Positions 1-9,805 of a DNA stretch of 64,000 nucleotides are shown piece after piece (the stretch's first letter is position 1; each line of letters begins with the position of its first letter). Both the position numbers and the translations under genes were made by a program. The DNA comes from Pagrus major. Taxonomy: Eukaryota; Chordata; Actinopteri; Spariformes; Sparidae. Where the stretch lies: assembly GCF_040436345.1 (NCBI RefSeq), contig NC_133216.1, positions 226,001-290,000 of the forward strand, written 5' to 3'. A model generated the notes under the pieces. The model did no database searches. It had not been told where the DNA came from and saw only the letters and a list, made by a program, of their open reading frames with translations.

Positions 1-9
1 AGGAGGATC

Positions 10-939
10 ATGATAAACTCTACACAGGTTTCATATTTCATTCTTGCTGCCTACTTTGACAATGGAACTTTGAAATACTTATATTTTATGATTGTCATGT
101 GTTTATATATTTTTATTGTCAGTGCCAACCTGCTGCTCATTGTGGTTATCTGTATGAACAGGAGCTTACATGAACCTATGTACATATTCCTGTGCAGCCT
201 GTTTGTAAATGAACTGTATGGTAGTTCAGGGTTGTTTCCGTTCCTTCTGACTCAGATTCTCTCTGACATTCACACTGTTTCTGCTTCAGTTTGTTTCTTG
301 CAGATATTTTGTGCACACTCTTATGGAGGTGTAGAATATTTAAACTTAGCCGTCATGTCTTATGACAGATATCTTGCTATCTGTTGTCCTCTGCAATATA
401 ACACACGTATGACATTTAACAAGATTGCCATTCTTATTGCTTTAACATGGTTATATCCTTGTTTTGCAATGGTTGTTTTGTTGTCTTTGAGTACCCCTTT
501 ACAGTTATGTGGGAACATCATCAACAAAGTTTACTGTGCTACCCACTCTGTTGTTAAGTTGGCCTGCTCTGACACCAGTTTAATCAACATATATGGACTC
601 ATTGCCACTTTTGGCACAATCCTTGGTGCTTTGCTTTTAATTCTCTACACGTACATGAGGATCCTTAAAGTTTGTTTCTCCGGCTCTAAACAGACGAGAC
701 AGAAAGCCGTCAGTACCTGCACACCTCACCTCGCTTCTCTGCTCAACTTCTCTTTTGGGGCTTGTTTTGAAATATTACAGAGTAGGTTTAATATGAACAG
801 TGTTCCCAATATGTTGAGAATATTTTTATCTTTATACTTTCTTACATGTCCTCCACTCTTCAACCCTGTAATGTATGGGCTCAAACTGTCTAAAATCCGT
901 CTCACATGTAAACGTCTGTTATCAAAAGCAGACTATTAA
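10..939 (+). CDS. Olfactory receptor (teleost OR, subfamily A), 309 aa
   Basis: Class A seven-transmembrane odorant receptor, expected in the cilia of olfactory sensory neurons and coupled to Golf. Visible OR hallmarks are an N-terminal glycosylation site (N3-S-T), LHEPMY after TM1 (residues 53-58), Cys95 before TM3, MSYDRYLAIC at the TM3 end (116-125), a cysteine-rich second extracellular loop (C167, C176, C186), KAVSTCTPHL at TM6 (232-241) and NPVMY in TM7 (285-289). The coding region is one exon, as usual for ORs. The bases just before the ATG match those of the two downstream paralogues, where they follow a clear splice acceptor, so a non-coding leader exon probably lies left of the window. 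Nearest relative is the OR at 3982. Closest fish annotations would probably be of the 'olfactory receptor 11A1-like' kind, but the exact family is not certain. Confidence 0.95.
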   Translation: MINSTQVSYFILAAYFDNGTLKYLYFMIVMCLYIFIVSANLLLIVVICMNRSLHEPMYIFLCSLFVNELYGSSGLFPFLLTQILSDIHTVSASVCFLQIFCAHSYGGVEYLNLAVMSYDRYLAICCPLQYNTRMTFNKIAILIALTWLYPCFAMVVLLSLSTPLQLCGNIINKVYCATHSVVKLACSDTSLINIYGLIATFGTILGALLLILYTYMRILKVCFSGSKQTRQKAVSTCTPHLASLLNFSFGACFEILQSRFNMNSVPNMLRIFLSLYFLTCPPLFNPVMYGLKLSKIRLTCKRLLSKADY

Positions 940-2896
940 TATGTCATCCAAGAGGTTTTCTTGTTTGCGTTTCTTCAGTTAAACCTTTGTCTAATGTAGA
1001 TCACTGTACTGTTTTAAAATTTAACAATAACATTAGCTTTTCCAGCCATTTTTACCTCTGTGAACCGAGAACATGATGTCAACAATATTCCTGTTAAAGC
1101 TGTAAAAACAGTTTAAGAAGAAGTCGTGTGAGCTGATTGTATTTACTAGCAGACAGGAAATCAAACGTACAATGACACCTATATAAGCATATTTCTATTG
1201 AATAACATTATGTATATTACACATAACTACAGACACGTATCTCTTTGTTGGTATCTTAAACTGTTAACAAGTCAGACTACGAGGCATTCAGATTTGCACA
1301 ACTACAATTCTTCTTTTCTGCACACATTTGCATAAAAATTGCACAAATCACTATTATGCTACTATTGTGTATACATAAATCACGTATAGTGTACAAAACT
1401 TTTAAATTTCATTTAACTTTTGGCTTTTTTAACTTGTATTGAGTTCATTTTTAACACTTGCTGATATCTTTCCTACCTCTCCAGTCCATTTACTGAGCTG
1501 CTTTAAGATATCAATTTATCAAGATCTGAAATGAAGATCTTTCCTTATACGTATATAACGACCAAACAGAAAACAACTAATTTGACAAGTCAGTGCCAGT
1601 ATGACAATCTTAAAGTTAATTAGAATGACAGACTTGTTTCAATGATTTTAATCACAATAAAATAATCTCAGAGTAATGAAGTTTTGCATGTAGATTGGGG
1701 TTTAAATCCTCATCTCATCCAATTTGTTAATTAACCCCAAAACCACCCAAAGATCCAAGCTAGACTGCACTTTGTAAACTTGATTTCCATATTGATGTGA
1801 CGTATGACATAATTTGGGATCCTAATGGACAAAATGTAGTGGATGGAAATAAAGTCAGGGAGCTGAAGTGAAGGACTCTGCTTTGGAGATGTTCTTTGGC
1901 TTTAACTTTTCTCGTGGGCCAACAGGACATGGTGTTCATGCTCAATTGGCAGGATGAGGGTTTTGGCAGGTCCATCATAGTGGATGCTTCAGGGATTATC
2001 TGTCAATTTCTATATGTGGACATTTGTTTGACACCATGGACAAACCAGAGAGAACCTTCAATTCAATGTCCCTCCAAATACCACATGTCCCCCCAGCTCC
2101 CATCCATACTCTCCCAACTAGTCAAGCTCTATTGCAATTTCACATTTATAGCTTGGCATACCTGTCCTCTTCTTCCACCACTGAACCTCCATCTGCAGCC
2201 CTTGTCATTGTGTTTCTTCTGCTTTTCCTGGTGGTTAAACCCAGGCAAACTCTTTATATTCTCAACACCGATTGTATTCCTCTGTTTCTTTTTCTAAGGT
2301 TCTTCTCAGTTTTACCTTATTTTAAATCAACAGTCTAAATTGAGTATGTGCCTCATGTTCTGACACAAATCTGCGATTCTGGGCTGTAGAAATCTAAAAG
2401 ACTAATTATTTACAGCTGGATCACACCAGCAGTGGCCACAGGAATCTTGGGAGGTCTCATGTTGGTGGCTGTAAAGCTTTGAACTTACGGGGTAGGCCAT
2501 TCATTTTTGAATTTTGTGAACATCTCCTTTACAGACACTGTGATTGAATTTGGTTCTGTACCAACCTTCTTCAGGCTCTTCACAACCTTATTTCCAGACA
2601 GTGTGTATGATCTGTCCACCTATCTTAGAATAAACCAAACTATACAACACTGTTGTTCTTGGGAGCTAGACTTCTAGATTTGGATGGTTTTACATTGTGG
2701 CAGGTCTGACACATATCAGAGCTGTACAGCTGCCAAAGTATGAACTCTATTGGTACCTGTGGTGAGACCCACATTCATCCATCAGTGCTCTGATTGGAGC
2801 CTACTGGATGCTATTTGTGACTACAGCATCGCATTTTGATCGTTCCACGAACTCGATCAAGAGTTGTCAATGTTCTTGTGTGCATGGATTATAAAT
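940..2896. other. Intergenic, first copy of tandem unit
   Basis: AT-rich sequence that is almost identical to 4912-6870, so it is part of the roughly 4-kb tandem duplication carrying the ORs. It contains conserved short open frames (for example 1896-2338), but these have no recognisable domain, and their conservation is explained by recent duplication. I see no gene in it. Confidence 0.7.
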
Positions 2897-3399
2897 ATAC
2901 ACACACCGATAAGACATAACTAATATTGTGAAGGTTCCCCTTGTGCAGACATGGACTTCAGACCTCTGAGGGTGTCCTGTGGTGTCTGGCACCAGGGTGT
3001 TTTATAGTGGGTCCTCTGGGTCCTGTATGTTGGGGGGTGGGGCCTCCGTGGATCAGACCACGTCTTACAGATGCTCGATCAGATGGGATCCGGGAAATTT
3101 GGAGGCCCGGTCAACACCTCGGGCCCTTTATTGTGTTCCTCGAGCTGTTACACAGCAGTGTTTGAGGTGTGTCAGGGCACATTGTCCTGCTGGGGGGCCA
3201 CTGCCATCGGGAAGTGTTGTTGTGATGAGGGGGTGTACTTGGTCCACAACAGTGTTTGGATGGGTGGTGAGTGTCAAGTGGCATTCACATGAATGCCAGC
3301 ACCCAAGGTTTCCCAGCAGAACATCGCATTGTGATGAGATGATCAATGTTATTCACATCACCTGTCAGTGGTTTTAATGTTGTGGCTGATCGGTGTATA
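2897..3399. mobile_element. Internally deleted Tc1/mariner-like DNA transposon
   Basis: The left end reads close to CACCGATCAGGCATAAC and the right end reads GGCTGATCGGTGTATA, its inverted complement. The body resembles the antisense of a fish Tc1/mariner-like transposase (the segment around 'ACCCAAGGTTTCCCAGCAGA'), but only about 500 bp remain, so it is non-autonomous. It is duplicated with the OR unit (second copy 6871-7377), so the insertion is older than the duplication. Confidence 0.65.
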
Positions 3400-3412
3400 T
3401 ATATTTACTTAT

Positions 3413-3471
3413 TTATTGTTGTTGTTGTTGTTGTTGTTGTTATTATTATTATTATTATTATTATCATCATT
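3413..3471. repeat. (TTG)n(TTA)n microsatellite
   Basis: Trinucleotide tract directly right of the DNA transposon. The corresponding tract in the next unit (7393-7517) is about twice as long and has a different motif mix, so it has changed since the duplication. Confidence 0.9.
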
Positions 3472-3599
3472 AGACGCCGACACTTCCTTCAGGGTTAGGG
3501 TGATTTTTGACTTTCTGTTGACAATAACTAAACAGTATGAACCAGTGGGACCTTTCTCCTGTTTGGCATTACATAATGAGGTCACACTGGCGCTGTAGT

Positions 3600-3981
3600 T
3601 GTCCTCTATCTTTAACTTTTAAAGAAGTCAGAGCAGAGTATCAGCTCAGTTGTGAGGGACTCACACTATGAGTAGAGCAGGACAACAGGTGAACACTCAA
3701 ATTCACACAATGTTACAGACTCATTTTAACCCAAATATTATTGTGATTTTAAAAGGAAAATGCTCCATTTAGGGATATTTTTTACATTGTTTCTGTGATA
3801 AATCAATGTGTTTAGCATTACTACATTGACTTATGTTCATGTGTGCTTTATGTTTAAGTTCAACTTTGTGTCCAACAAATCCAAGTTGATGATTGTTAAT
3901 TTTTTTCAAATCATTAATAAAAGTTAATACAATTATTGCTTTGTATGTCCAATGTAATGTTTATGAACCTACAGGAGGATC
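3600..3981 (+). promoter_or_regulatory. Leader exon, intron and acceptor of the OR at 3982
   Basis: A TATA-like TTTTAAAG lies near 3617. A putative 5'-UTR exon ends at 3688 with donor CAACAG|GTGAAC, and an acceptor CCTACAG ends at 3974, only seven bases before the ATG. The same donor and acceptor occur before the next OR (donor 7742, acceptor 8007). This fits the fish OR pattern of a non-coding first exon spliced just before a single coding exon. The exact transcription start is inferred. Confidence 0.55.
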
Positions 3982-4911
3982 ATGATAAACTCTACACAGG
4001 TTTCATATTTCATTCTTGCTGCCTACTTTGACAATGGAACTTTGAAATACTTATATTTTATGATTGTCATGTGTTTATATATTTTTATTGTCAGTGCCAA
4101 CCTGCTGCTCATTGTGGTTATCTGTATGAACAGAAGCTTACATGAACCTATGTACATGTTCCTGTGCAGCCTGTTTGTAAATGAACTGTATGGTAGTTCA
4201 GGGTTGTTTCCGTTCCTTCTGCTTCAGATTCTCTCTGACATTCACACTGTTTCTGCTTCAGTTTGTTTCTTGCAGATATTTTGTGTACACTCTTATGGAG
4301 CTGTTGAATATTTAAACTTAGCCATCATGTCTTATGACAGATATCTTGCTATCTGTTGTCCTCTGCAATATAACACACGTATGACATTTAAGAAGATTGC
4401 CATTCTTATTGCTTTAACATGGTTATATCCTTGTTTTGCAATGGTTGTTTTGTTGTCTTTGAGTACCCCTTTACAGTTATGTGGGAACATCATCAACAAA
4501 GTGTACTGTGCTACCCACTCTGTTGTTAAGTTGGCCTGCTCTGACACCAGTTTAATCAACATATATGGACTCATTGCCACTTTTGGCACAATCCTTGGTG
4601 CTTTGCTTTTAATTCTCTACACGTACATGAGGATTCTTAAAGTTTGTTTCTCCGGCTCTAAACAGACGAGACAGAAAGCCGTCAGTACCTGCACACCTCA
4701 CCTCGCTTCTCTGCTCAACTTCTCTTTTGGGGCTAGCTTTGAAATATTACAGAGCAGGTTTGATATGAACACTCTACCCAATATGCTGCGAATTTTTTTA
4801 TCATTATATTTTCTTACATGCCAGCCACTTTTTAACCCTGTAATGTATGGCCTGAAAATGTCCAAAATCCGTCTCACATGTAAACGTCTGTTATCAAAAG
4901 CAGACTATTAA
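3982..4911 (+). CDS. Olfactory receptor (subfamily A), 309 aa, tandem copy 2
   Basis: Odorant GPCR nearly identical to the gene at 10-939, with the same hallmarks: LHEPMY, MSYDRYLAIC, KAVSTCTPHL and NPVMY, seven hydrophobic segments and no breaks. Differences from copy 1 cluster in two places. One is around the start of TM3 (residues about 101-115: V, A and I changes). The other is TM7 (residues about 252-293), where the DNA instead resembles the third, transposon-split OR. Codons before and after the TM7 patch match copy 1, which looks like a gene-conversion tract. The start is fixed by the acceptor at 3974 and by identity with the paralogues. Confidence 0.95.
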   Translation: MINSTQVSYFILAAYFDNGTLKYLYFMIVMCLYIFIVSANLLLIVVICMNRSLHEPMYMFLCSLFVNELYGSSGLFPFLLLQILSDIHTVSASVCFLQIFCVHSYGAVEYLNLAIMSYDRYLAICCPLQYNTRMTFKKIAILIALTWLYPCFAMVVLLSLSTPLQLCGNIINKVYCATHSVVKLACSDTSLINIYGLIATFGTILGALLLILYTYMRILKVCFSGSKQTRQKAVSTCTPHLASLLNFSFGASFEILQSRFDMNTLPNMLRIFLSLYFLTCQPLFNPVMYGLKMSKIRLTCKRLLSKADY

Positions 4912-6870
4912 TATGTCATCCAAGAGGTTTTCTTGTTTGCGTTACTTCAGTTAAACCTTTGTCTAATGTAGATCACTGTACTGTTTTAAAATTTAACAAT
5001 AACATTAGCTTTTCCAGCCATTTTTACCTCTGTGAACCGAGAACATGATGTCAACAATATTCCTGTTAAAGCTGTACAAACAGTTTAAGAAGAAGTCGTG
5101 TGAGCTGATTGTATTTACTAGCAGACAGGAAATCAAACGTACAATGACACCTATATAAGCATATTTCTATTGAATAACATTATGTATATTACACACAACT
5201 ACAGACACATATCTCTTTGTTGGTATCTTAAACTGTTAACAAGTCAGACTACGAGGCATTCAGATTTGCACAACTACAATTCTTCTTTTCTGCACACATT
5301 TGCATAAAAAATGCACAAATCACTATTATGCTACTATTGTGTATACATAAATCACGTATAGTGTACAAAACTTTTAAATTTCATTTAACTTTTGGCTTTT
5401 TTAACTTGTATTGAGTTCATTTTTAACACTTGCTGATATCTTTCCTACCTCTCCAGTCCATTTACTGAGCTGCTTTAAGATATCAATTTATCAAGATCTG
5501 AAATGAAGATCTTTCCTTATACGTATATAACGACCAAACAGAAAACAACTAATTTGACAAGTCAGTGCCAGTATGACAATCTTAAAGTTAATTAGAATGA
5601 CAGACTTGTTTCAATGATTTTAATCACAATAAAATAATCTCAGAGTAATGAAGTTTTGCATGTAGGCTGGGTATTAAATCCTCATCTCATCCAATTTGTT
5701 AATTAACCCCAAAACCACCCAAAGATCCAAGCTAGACTGCACTTTGTAAACTTGATTTCCATATTGATGTGACGTATGACATAATTTGGGATCCTAATGG
5801 ACAAAATGTAGTGGACGGAAATAAAGTCAGGGAGCTGAAGTGAAGGACTCTGCTTTGGAGATGTTCTTTGGCTTTAACTTTTCTCGTGGGCCAACAGGAC
5901 ATGGTGTTCATGCTCAATTGGCAGGATGAGGGTTTTGGCAGGTCCATCATAGTGGATGCTTCAGGGATTATCTGTCAATTTCTATATGTGGACATTTGTT
6001 TGACACCATGGACAAACCAGAGAGAACCTTCAATTCAATGTCCCTCCAAATACCACATGTCCCCCCAGCTCCCATCCATACTCTCCCCACTAGTCAAGCT
6101 CTATTGCAATTTCACATTTATAGCTTGGCATACCTGTCCTCTTCTTCCACCACTGAACCTCCATCTGCAGCCCTTGTCATTGTGTTTCTTCTGCTTTTCC
6201 TGGTGGTTAAACCCAGGCAAACTCTTTATATTCTCAACACCGATTGTATTCCTCTGTTTCTTTTTCTAAGGTTCTTCTCAGTTTTACCTTATTCTAAATC
6301 AACAGTCTAAATAAAGTATGTGCCTCATGTTCTGACACAAATCTGCGATTCTGGGCTGTAGAAATCTAAAAGACTAATTATTTACAGCTGGATCACACCA
6401 GCAGTGGCCACAGGAATCTTGGGAGGTCTCATGTTGGTGGCTGTAAAGCTTTGAACTTACGGGGTAGGCCATTCATTTTTGAATTTTGTGAACATCTCCT
6501 TTACAGACACTGTGATTGAATTTGGTTCTGTACCAACCTTCTTCAGGCTCTTCACAACCTTATTTCCAGACAATGTGTATGATCTGTCCACCTATCTTAG
6601 AATAAACCAAACTATACAACACTGTTGTTCTTGGGAGCTAGACTTCTAGATTTGGATGGTTTTACATTATGGCAGGTCTGACACATATCAGAGCTGTACA
6701 GCTGCCAAAGTATGAACTCTATTGGTACCTGTGGTGAGACCCACATTCATCCATCAGTGCTCTGATTGGAGCCTACTGGATGCTATTTGTGACTACAGCA
6801 TCGCATTTTGATTGTTCCACGAATTCGATCAAGAGTTGTCAATGTTCTTGTGTGAGTGGATTATAAATAT
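4912..6870. other. Intergenic, second copy of tandem unit
   Basis: Almost base-for-base repeat of 940-2896. No gene or RNA is recognised. It ends at the second copy of the internally deleted DNA transposon. Confidence 0.7.
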
Positions 6871-7377
6871 ACACACACCGATCAGGCATAACTAATATCG
6901 TGAAGGTTCCCCTTGTGCAGACATGGACTTCAGACCTCTGAGGGTGTCCTGTGGTGTCTGGCACCAGGGTGTTTTATAGTGGGTCCTCTGGGTCCTGTAT
7001 GTTGGGGGGTGGGGCCTCCGTGGATCAGACCTGCTCCAGCCCGTCTTACAGATGCTCGATCAGATGGGATCCGGGGAATTTGGAGGCCCGGTCAACACCT
7101 CGGGCCCTTTATTGTGTTCCTCGAGCTGTTCCTGAGCAGTGTTTGAGGTGTGTCAGGGCACATTGTCCTGCTGGGGGGCCACTGCCATCGGGTAGTGTTG
7201 TTGTGATGAGGGGGTGTACTTGGTCCACAACAGTGTTTGGATGGTGGTGGTGTCAAGTGGCATTCACATGAATGCCAGCACCCAAGGTTTCCCAGCAGAA
7301 CATCGCATTGTGATGAGATGATCAATGTTATTCACATCACCTGTCAGTGGTTTTAATGTTGTGGCTGATCGGTGTAT
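6871..7377. mobile_element. Internally deleted Tc1/mariner-like transposon, duplicated copy
   Basis: Second copy of the element at 2897-3399, with a better-preserved left end (CACCGATCAGGCATAAC) and the same right end (GGCTGATCGGTGTATA). It carries about 10 extra bases near 7032 relative to copy 1. It has no coding capacity. Confidence 0.65.
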
Positions 7378-7392
7378 ATTTATTTACTTATT

Positions 7393-7422
7393 TATTGTTA
7401 TTATTATTATTATTATTATTAT

Positions 7423-7463
<41 letters not shown>

Positions 7464-7466
7464 TTG

Positions 7467-7515
<49 letters not shown>

Positions 7516-7517
7516 CA
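7393..7517. repeat. (TTA)n(GTA)n(TTA)n microsatellite
   Basis: Long compound trinucleotide tract at the place of 3413-3471 in the previous unit. Open frames across it encode only homopolymers and are not genes. Confidence 0.9.
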
Positions 7518-7639
7518 TCATTGGACGCCGACACTTCCTTCAGGGTTAGGGTGAGATTTTTGACTTTCTGTTGACAATAACTAAACAGTATGAACCAGTG
7601 GGATCTTTCTCCTGTTTGGCATTACATAATGAGGTCACA

Positions 7640-8014
7640 CTGGCGCTGTAGTTGTCCTCTGTCTTTAACTTTTAAAGAAGTCAGAGCAGAGTGTCAGCTC
7701 AGTTGTGAGGGACTCACACTATGAGTAGAGCAGGACAACAGGTGAACACTCAAATTCACACAATGTTACAGACTAATTTTAACCCAAACATTATTGTGAT
7801 TTTAAAAGGAAAATGCTCCATTTAGGGATATTTTTTACATTGTTTCTGTGATAATCAATGTGTTTAGCATTACTACATTGACTTATGTTCATGTGTGCTT
7901 TATGTTTAAGTTCAACTTTGTGTCCAACAAATCAAAAATTTAAAGTTAATACAATTGCTTTGCAATTATTGCTTCGTATGTCCAATATAACGTTTATGAA
8001 CCTACAGGAGGATC
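7640..8014 (+). promoter_or_regulatory. Leader exon, intron and acceptor of the split OR
   Basis: Copy of the leader region at 3600-3981. The putative UTR exon ends at 7741 before donor GTGAAC, and the acceptor CCTACAG ends at 8007, with ATG at 8015. The promoter side of the disrupted receptor therefore looks undamaged. Confidence 0.5.
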
Positions 8015-8398
8015 ATGATAAACTCTACACAGGTTTCATATTTCATTCTTGCTGCCTACTTTGACAATGGAACTTTGAAATACTTATATTTTATGATTGT
8101 CATGTGTTTATATATTTTTATTGTCAGTGCAAATCTTCTGCTCATTGTGGTTATCTGTATGAACAGAAGCTTACATGAACCTATGTACATGTTCCTGTGC
8201 AGCCTGTTTGTAAATGAACTGTATGGTAGTTCAGGGTTGTTTCCGTTCCTTCTGACTCAGATTCTCTCTGACATTCACACTATTTCTGCTTCTCTTTGTT
8301 TGCTGCAGATTTATTGCGTGCACACTTATGGAGGTGTTGAATATTTAAACTTAGCCGTCATGTCTTATGACAGATATCTTGCTATCTGTTATCCTCTA

Positions 8399-8413
8399 CA
8401 CTGTAAAAAAAAA
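8399..8413. repeat. Left terminal inverted repeat of the CACTA element
   Basis: CACTGTAAAAAAAAA, preceded by the TA duplicate. It matches the reverse complement of the right end. Confidence 0.85.
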
Positions 8414-8567
8414 AATCCTAAAAAAACGGTAATTTTCCGGCAGCTGGGGCGCCAGAAAAATATTGTGAAATAACGGAAAATTACTTTCTCATAAAAATAC
8501 AGTTTTTTTCCATAATTAAAATACAGTTTTTAGTTGTAATTTTAACAAGATTTTGCCTCATTTTAAA

Positions 8568-9088
8568 AACATTTTCACATTTTAAAACAATTAAATTACC
8601 TAAAAATATGGTAAGTAAATGCTGGATTACGAATAATAATGCTTAAATTTACAGAAATGTGCTGTTTTTAATTGGTTTAATGACATTATTTTATGTAAAG
8701 AAGTTGTATAATAATTTGTGTTTGATGTAATAAAACAGTATATGACACAAAAATAATGTGATTCATCTTTCAAATTATATCAAAAAACTGTAGAAAAACT
8801 AGATATTGGGTTTAAAATTGCAAGAATTTACCATTTTTAGATCATATCAAATGTTATTTTACGTTGTTTTTAACGTTTAATTACAAACATTTTACGTTTT
8901 AAAACAATTAAGTTACCCATAAAGATGGTAAATTAACATTGTAATATGAATAATAATGCTTAAATTTACAGAAATGTGCTGTTATTAGTTGGTTTTAATG
9001 GCATTGTTTTATGTAAAAAAACTGTATATTACTTTATATTAGATGTAATATAACACAATAATTTGATTAATCTTTCAAAACATGCCAA
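8568..9088. repeat. Subterminal direct duplication in the CACTA element
   Basis: Two copies of a roughly 200-bp AT-rich block (8568-8790 and 8887-9088), offset by about 317 bp and sharing TTAAATTTACAGAAATGTGC. Short ACAGTTTTT-type words recur near the element end. In CACTA elements such subterminal repeats are binding sites for element-encoded protein; that role here is inference. Confidence 0.65.
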
Positions 9089-9431
9089 AAAGACTTAACT
9101 CCACGTTGGGTGTACATTTTTTTCCTTTTACATTAATTTCCTGAATATTTAAAAGGACGTTCAACTAAAAATTCCTCACCTAATAACACCAGAATTATTT
9201 TTTATTTTAAATGGTTTAAACTGTTTTTTGGCCAGTGGGAAAAGGGGCTTAAATGAATTGTTGTACTCAAATGAGAGTAAGCTGAACAAGAACAGCTACA
9301 ATTTTCCATTTTCAGTATTTTTATTGTAACAGGTAACCATTATTATAGCAATATGACTCTGAAACAACTGATTTGGAAATGAAAGAAAAGTTAAAAAAAA
9401 AAGTTGAGTTACCAATTCAGTGTTATTTCTA

Positions 9432-9718
9432 TCCAAGGTATCCATAACTTGGTCAAGTCACTGTACTGTACATCCACAACATGGATTACAAGCCTACATT
9501 AAACCTCACTGTAAATTAATCCACACTATCCAAGTCATCCATAACCTGGTCAAGTGACCATACATTCAAAACATTGATAACAAACTTAGTCAAACCTCAC
9601 TGTAAATGAATACACACTCTATCCAAGTCATCCATAACCTGGTCAAGTAACCATAAATCCACAACATTGATTACAGACTTTGTCAAACCTCATTAGAACA
9701 TTGATAACAAAGCTACAT
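9432..9718. repeat. Three-copy minisatellite, about 95-bp unit
   Basis: Three tandem units starting ATCCAAG at about 9432, 9528 and 9619, each with CCATAACCTGGTCAAG and a variant of CATTGATTACA, diverged by several changes each. The array lies just beyond the stop codon of the SAM-domain gene, in its probable 3'-UTR or the subterminal zone. Confidence 0.75.
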
Positions 9719-9805
9719 AACAAATAGCTTACATGAAACCTCACTTGACATTAATCCACAATAGTCTGTGACTTAGACAAAGTATCCATAACTTGTGAGC
9801 ACTTC

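Noticed and set aside
1896-2338. Open frames conserved in both tandem units (also 5868-6310)
   Set aside because: Conservation follows from recent duplication of the whole unit. No domain, start context or splice structure supports a gene.
7325-7574. Frames of poly-Ile, Ser, Leu and Val
   Set aside because: Translation of the trinucleotide microsatellite.
8399-8473. OR reading frame continuing to 8473 as a 152-aa protein
   Set aside because: The tail after codon 128 is transposon end sequence, so it is not a separate gene.
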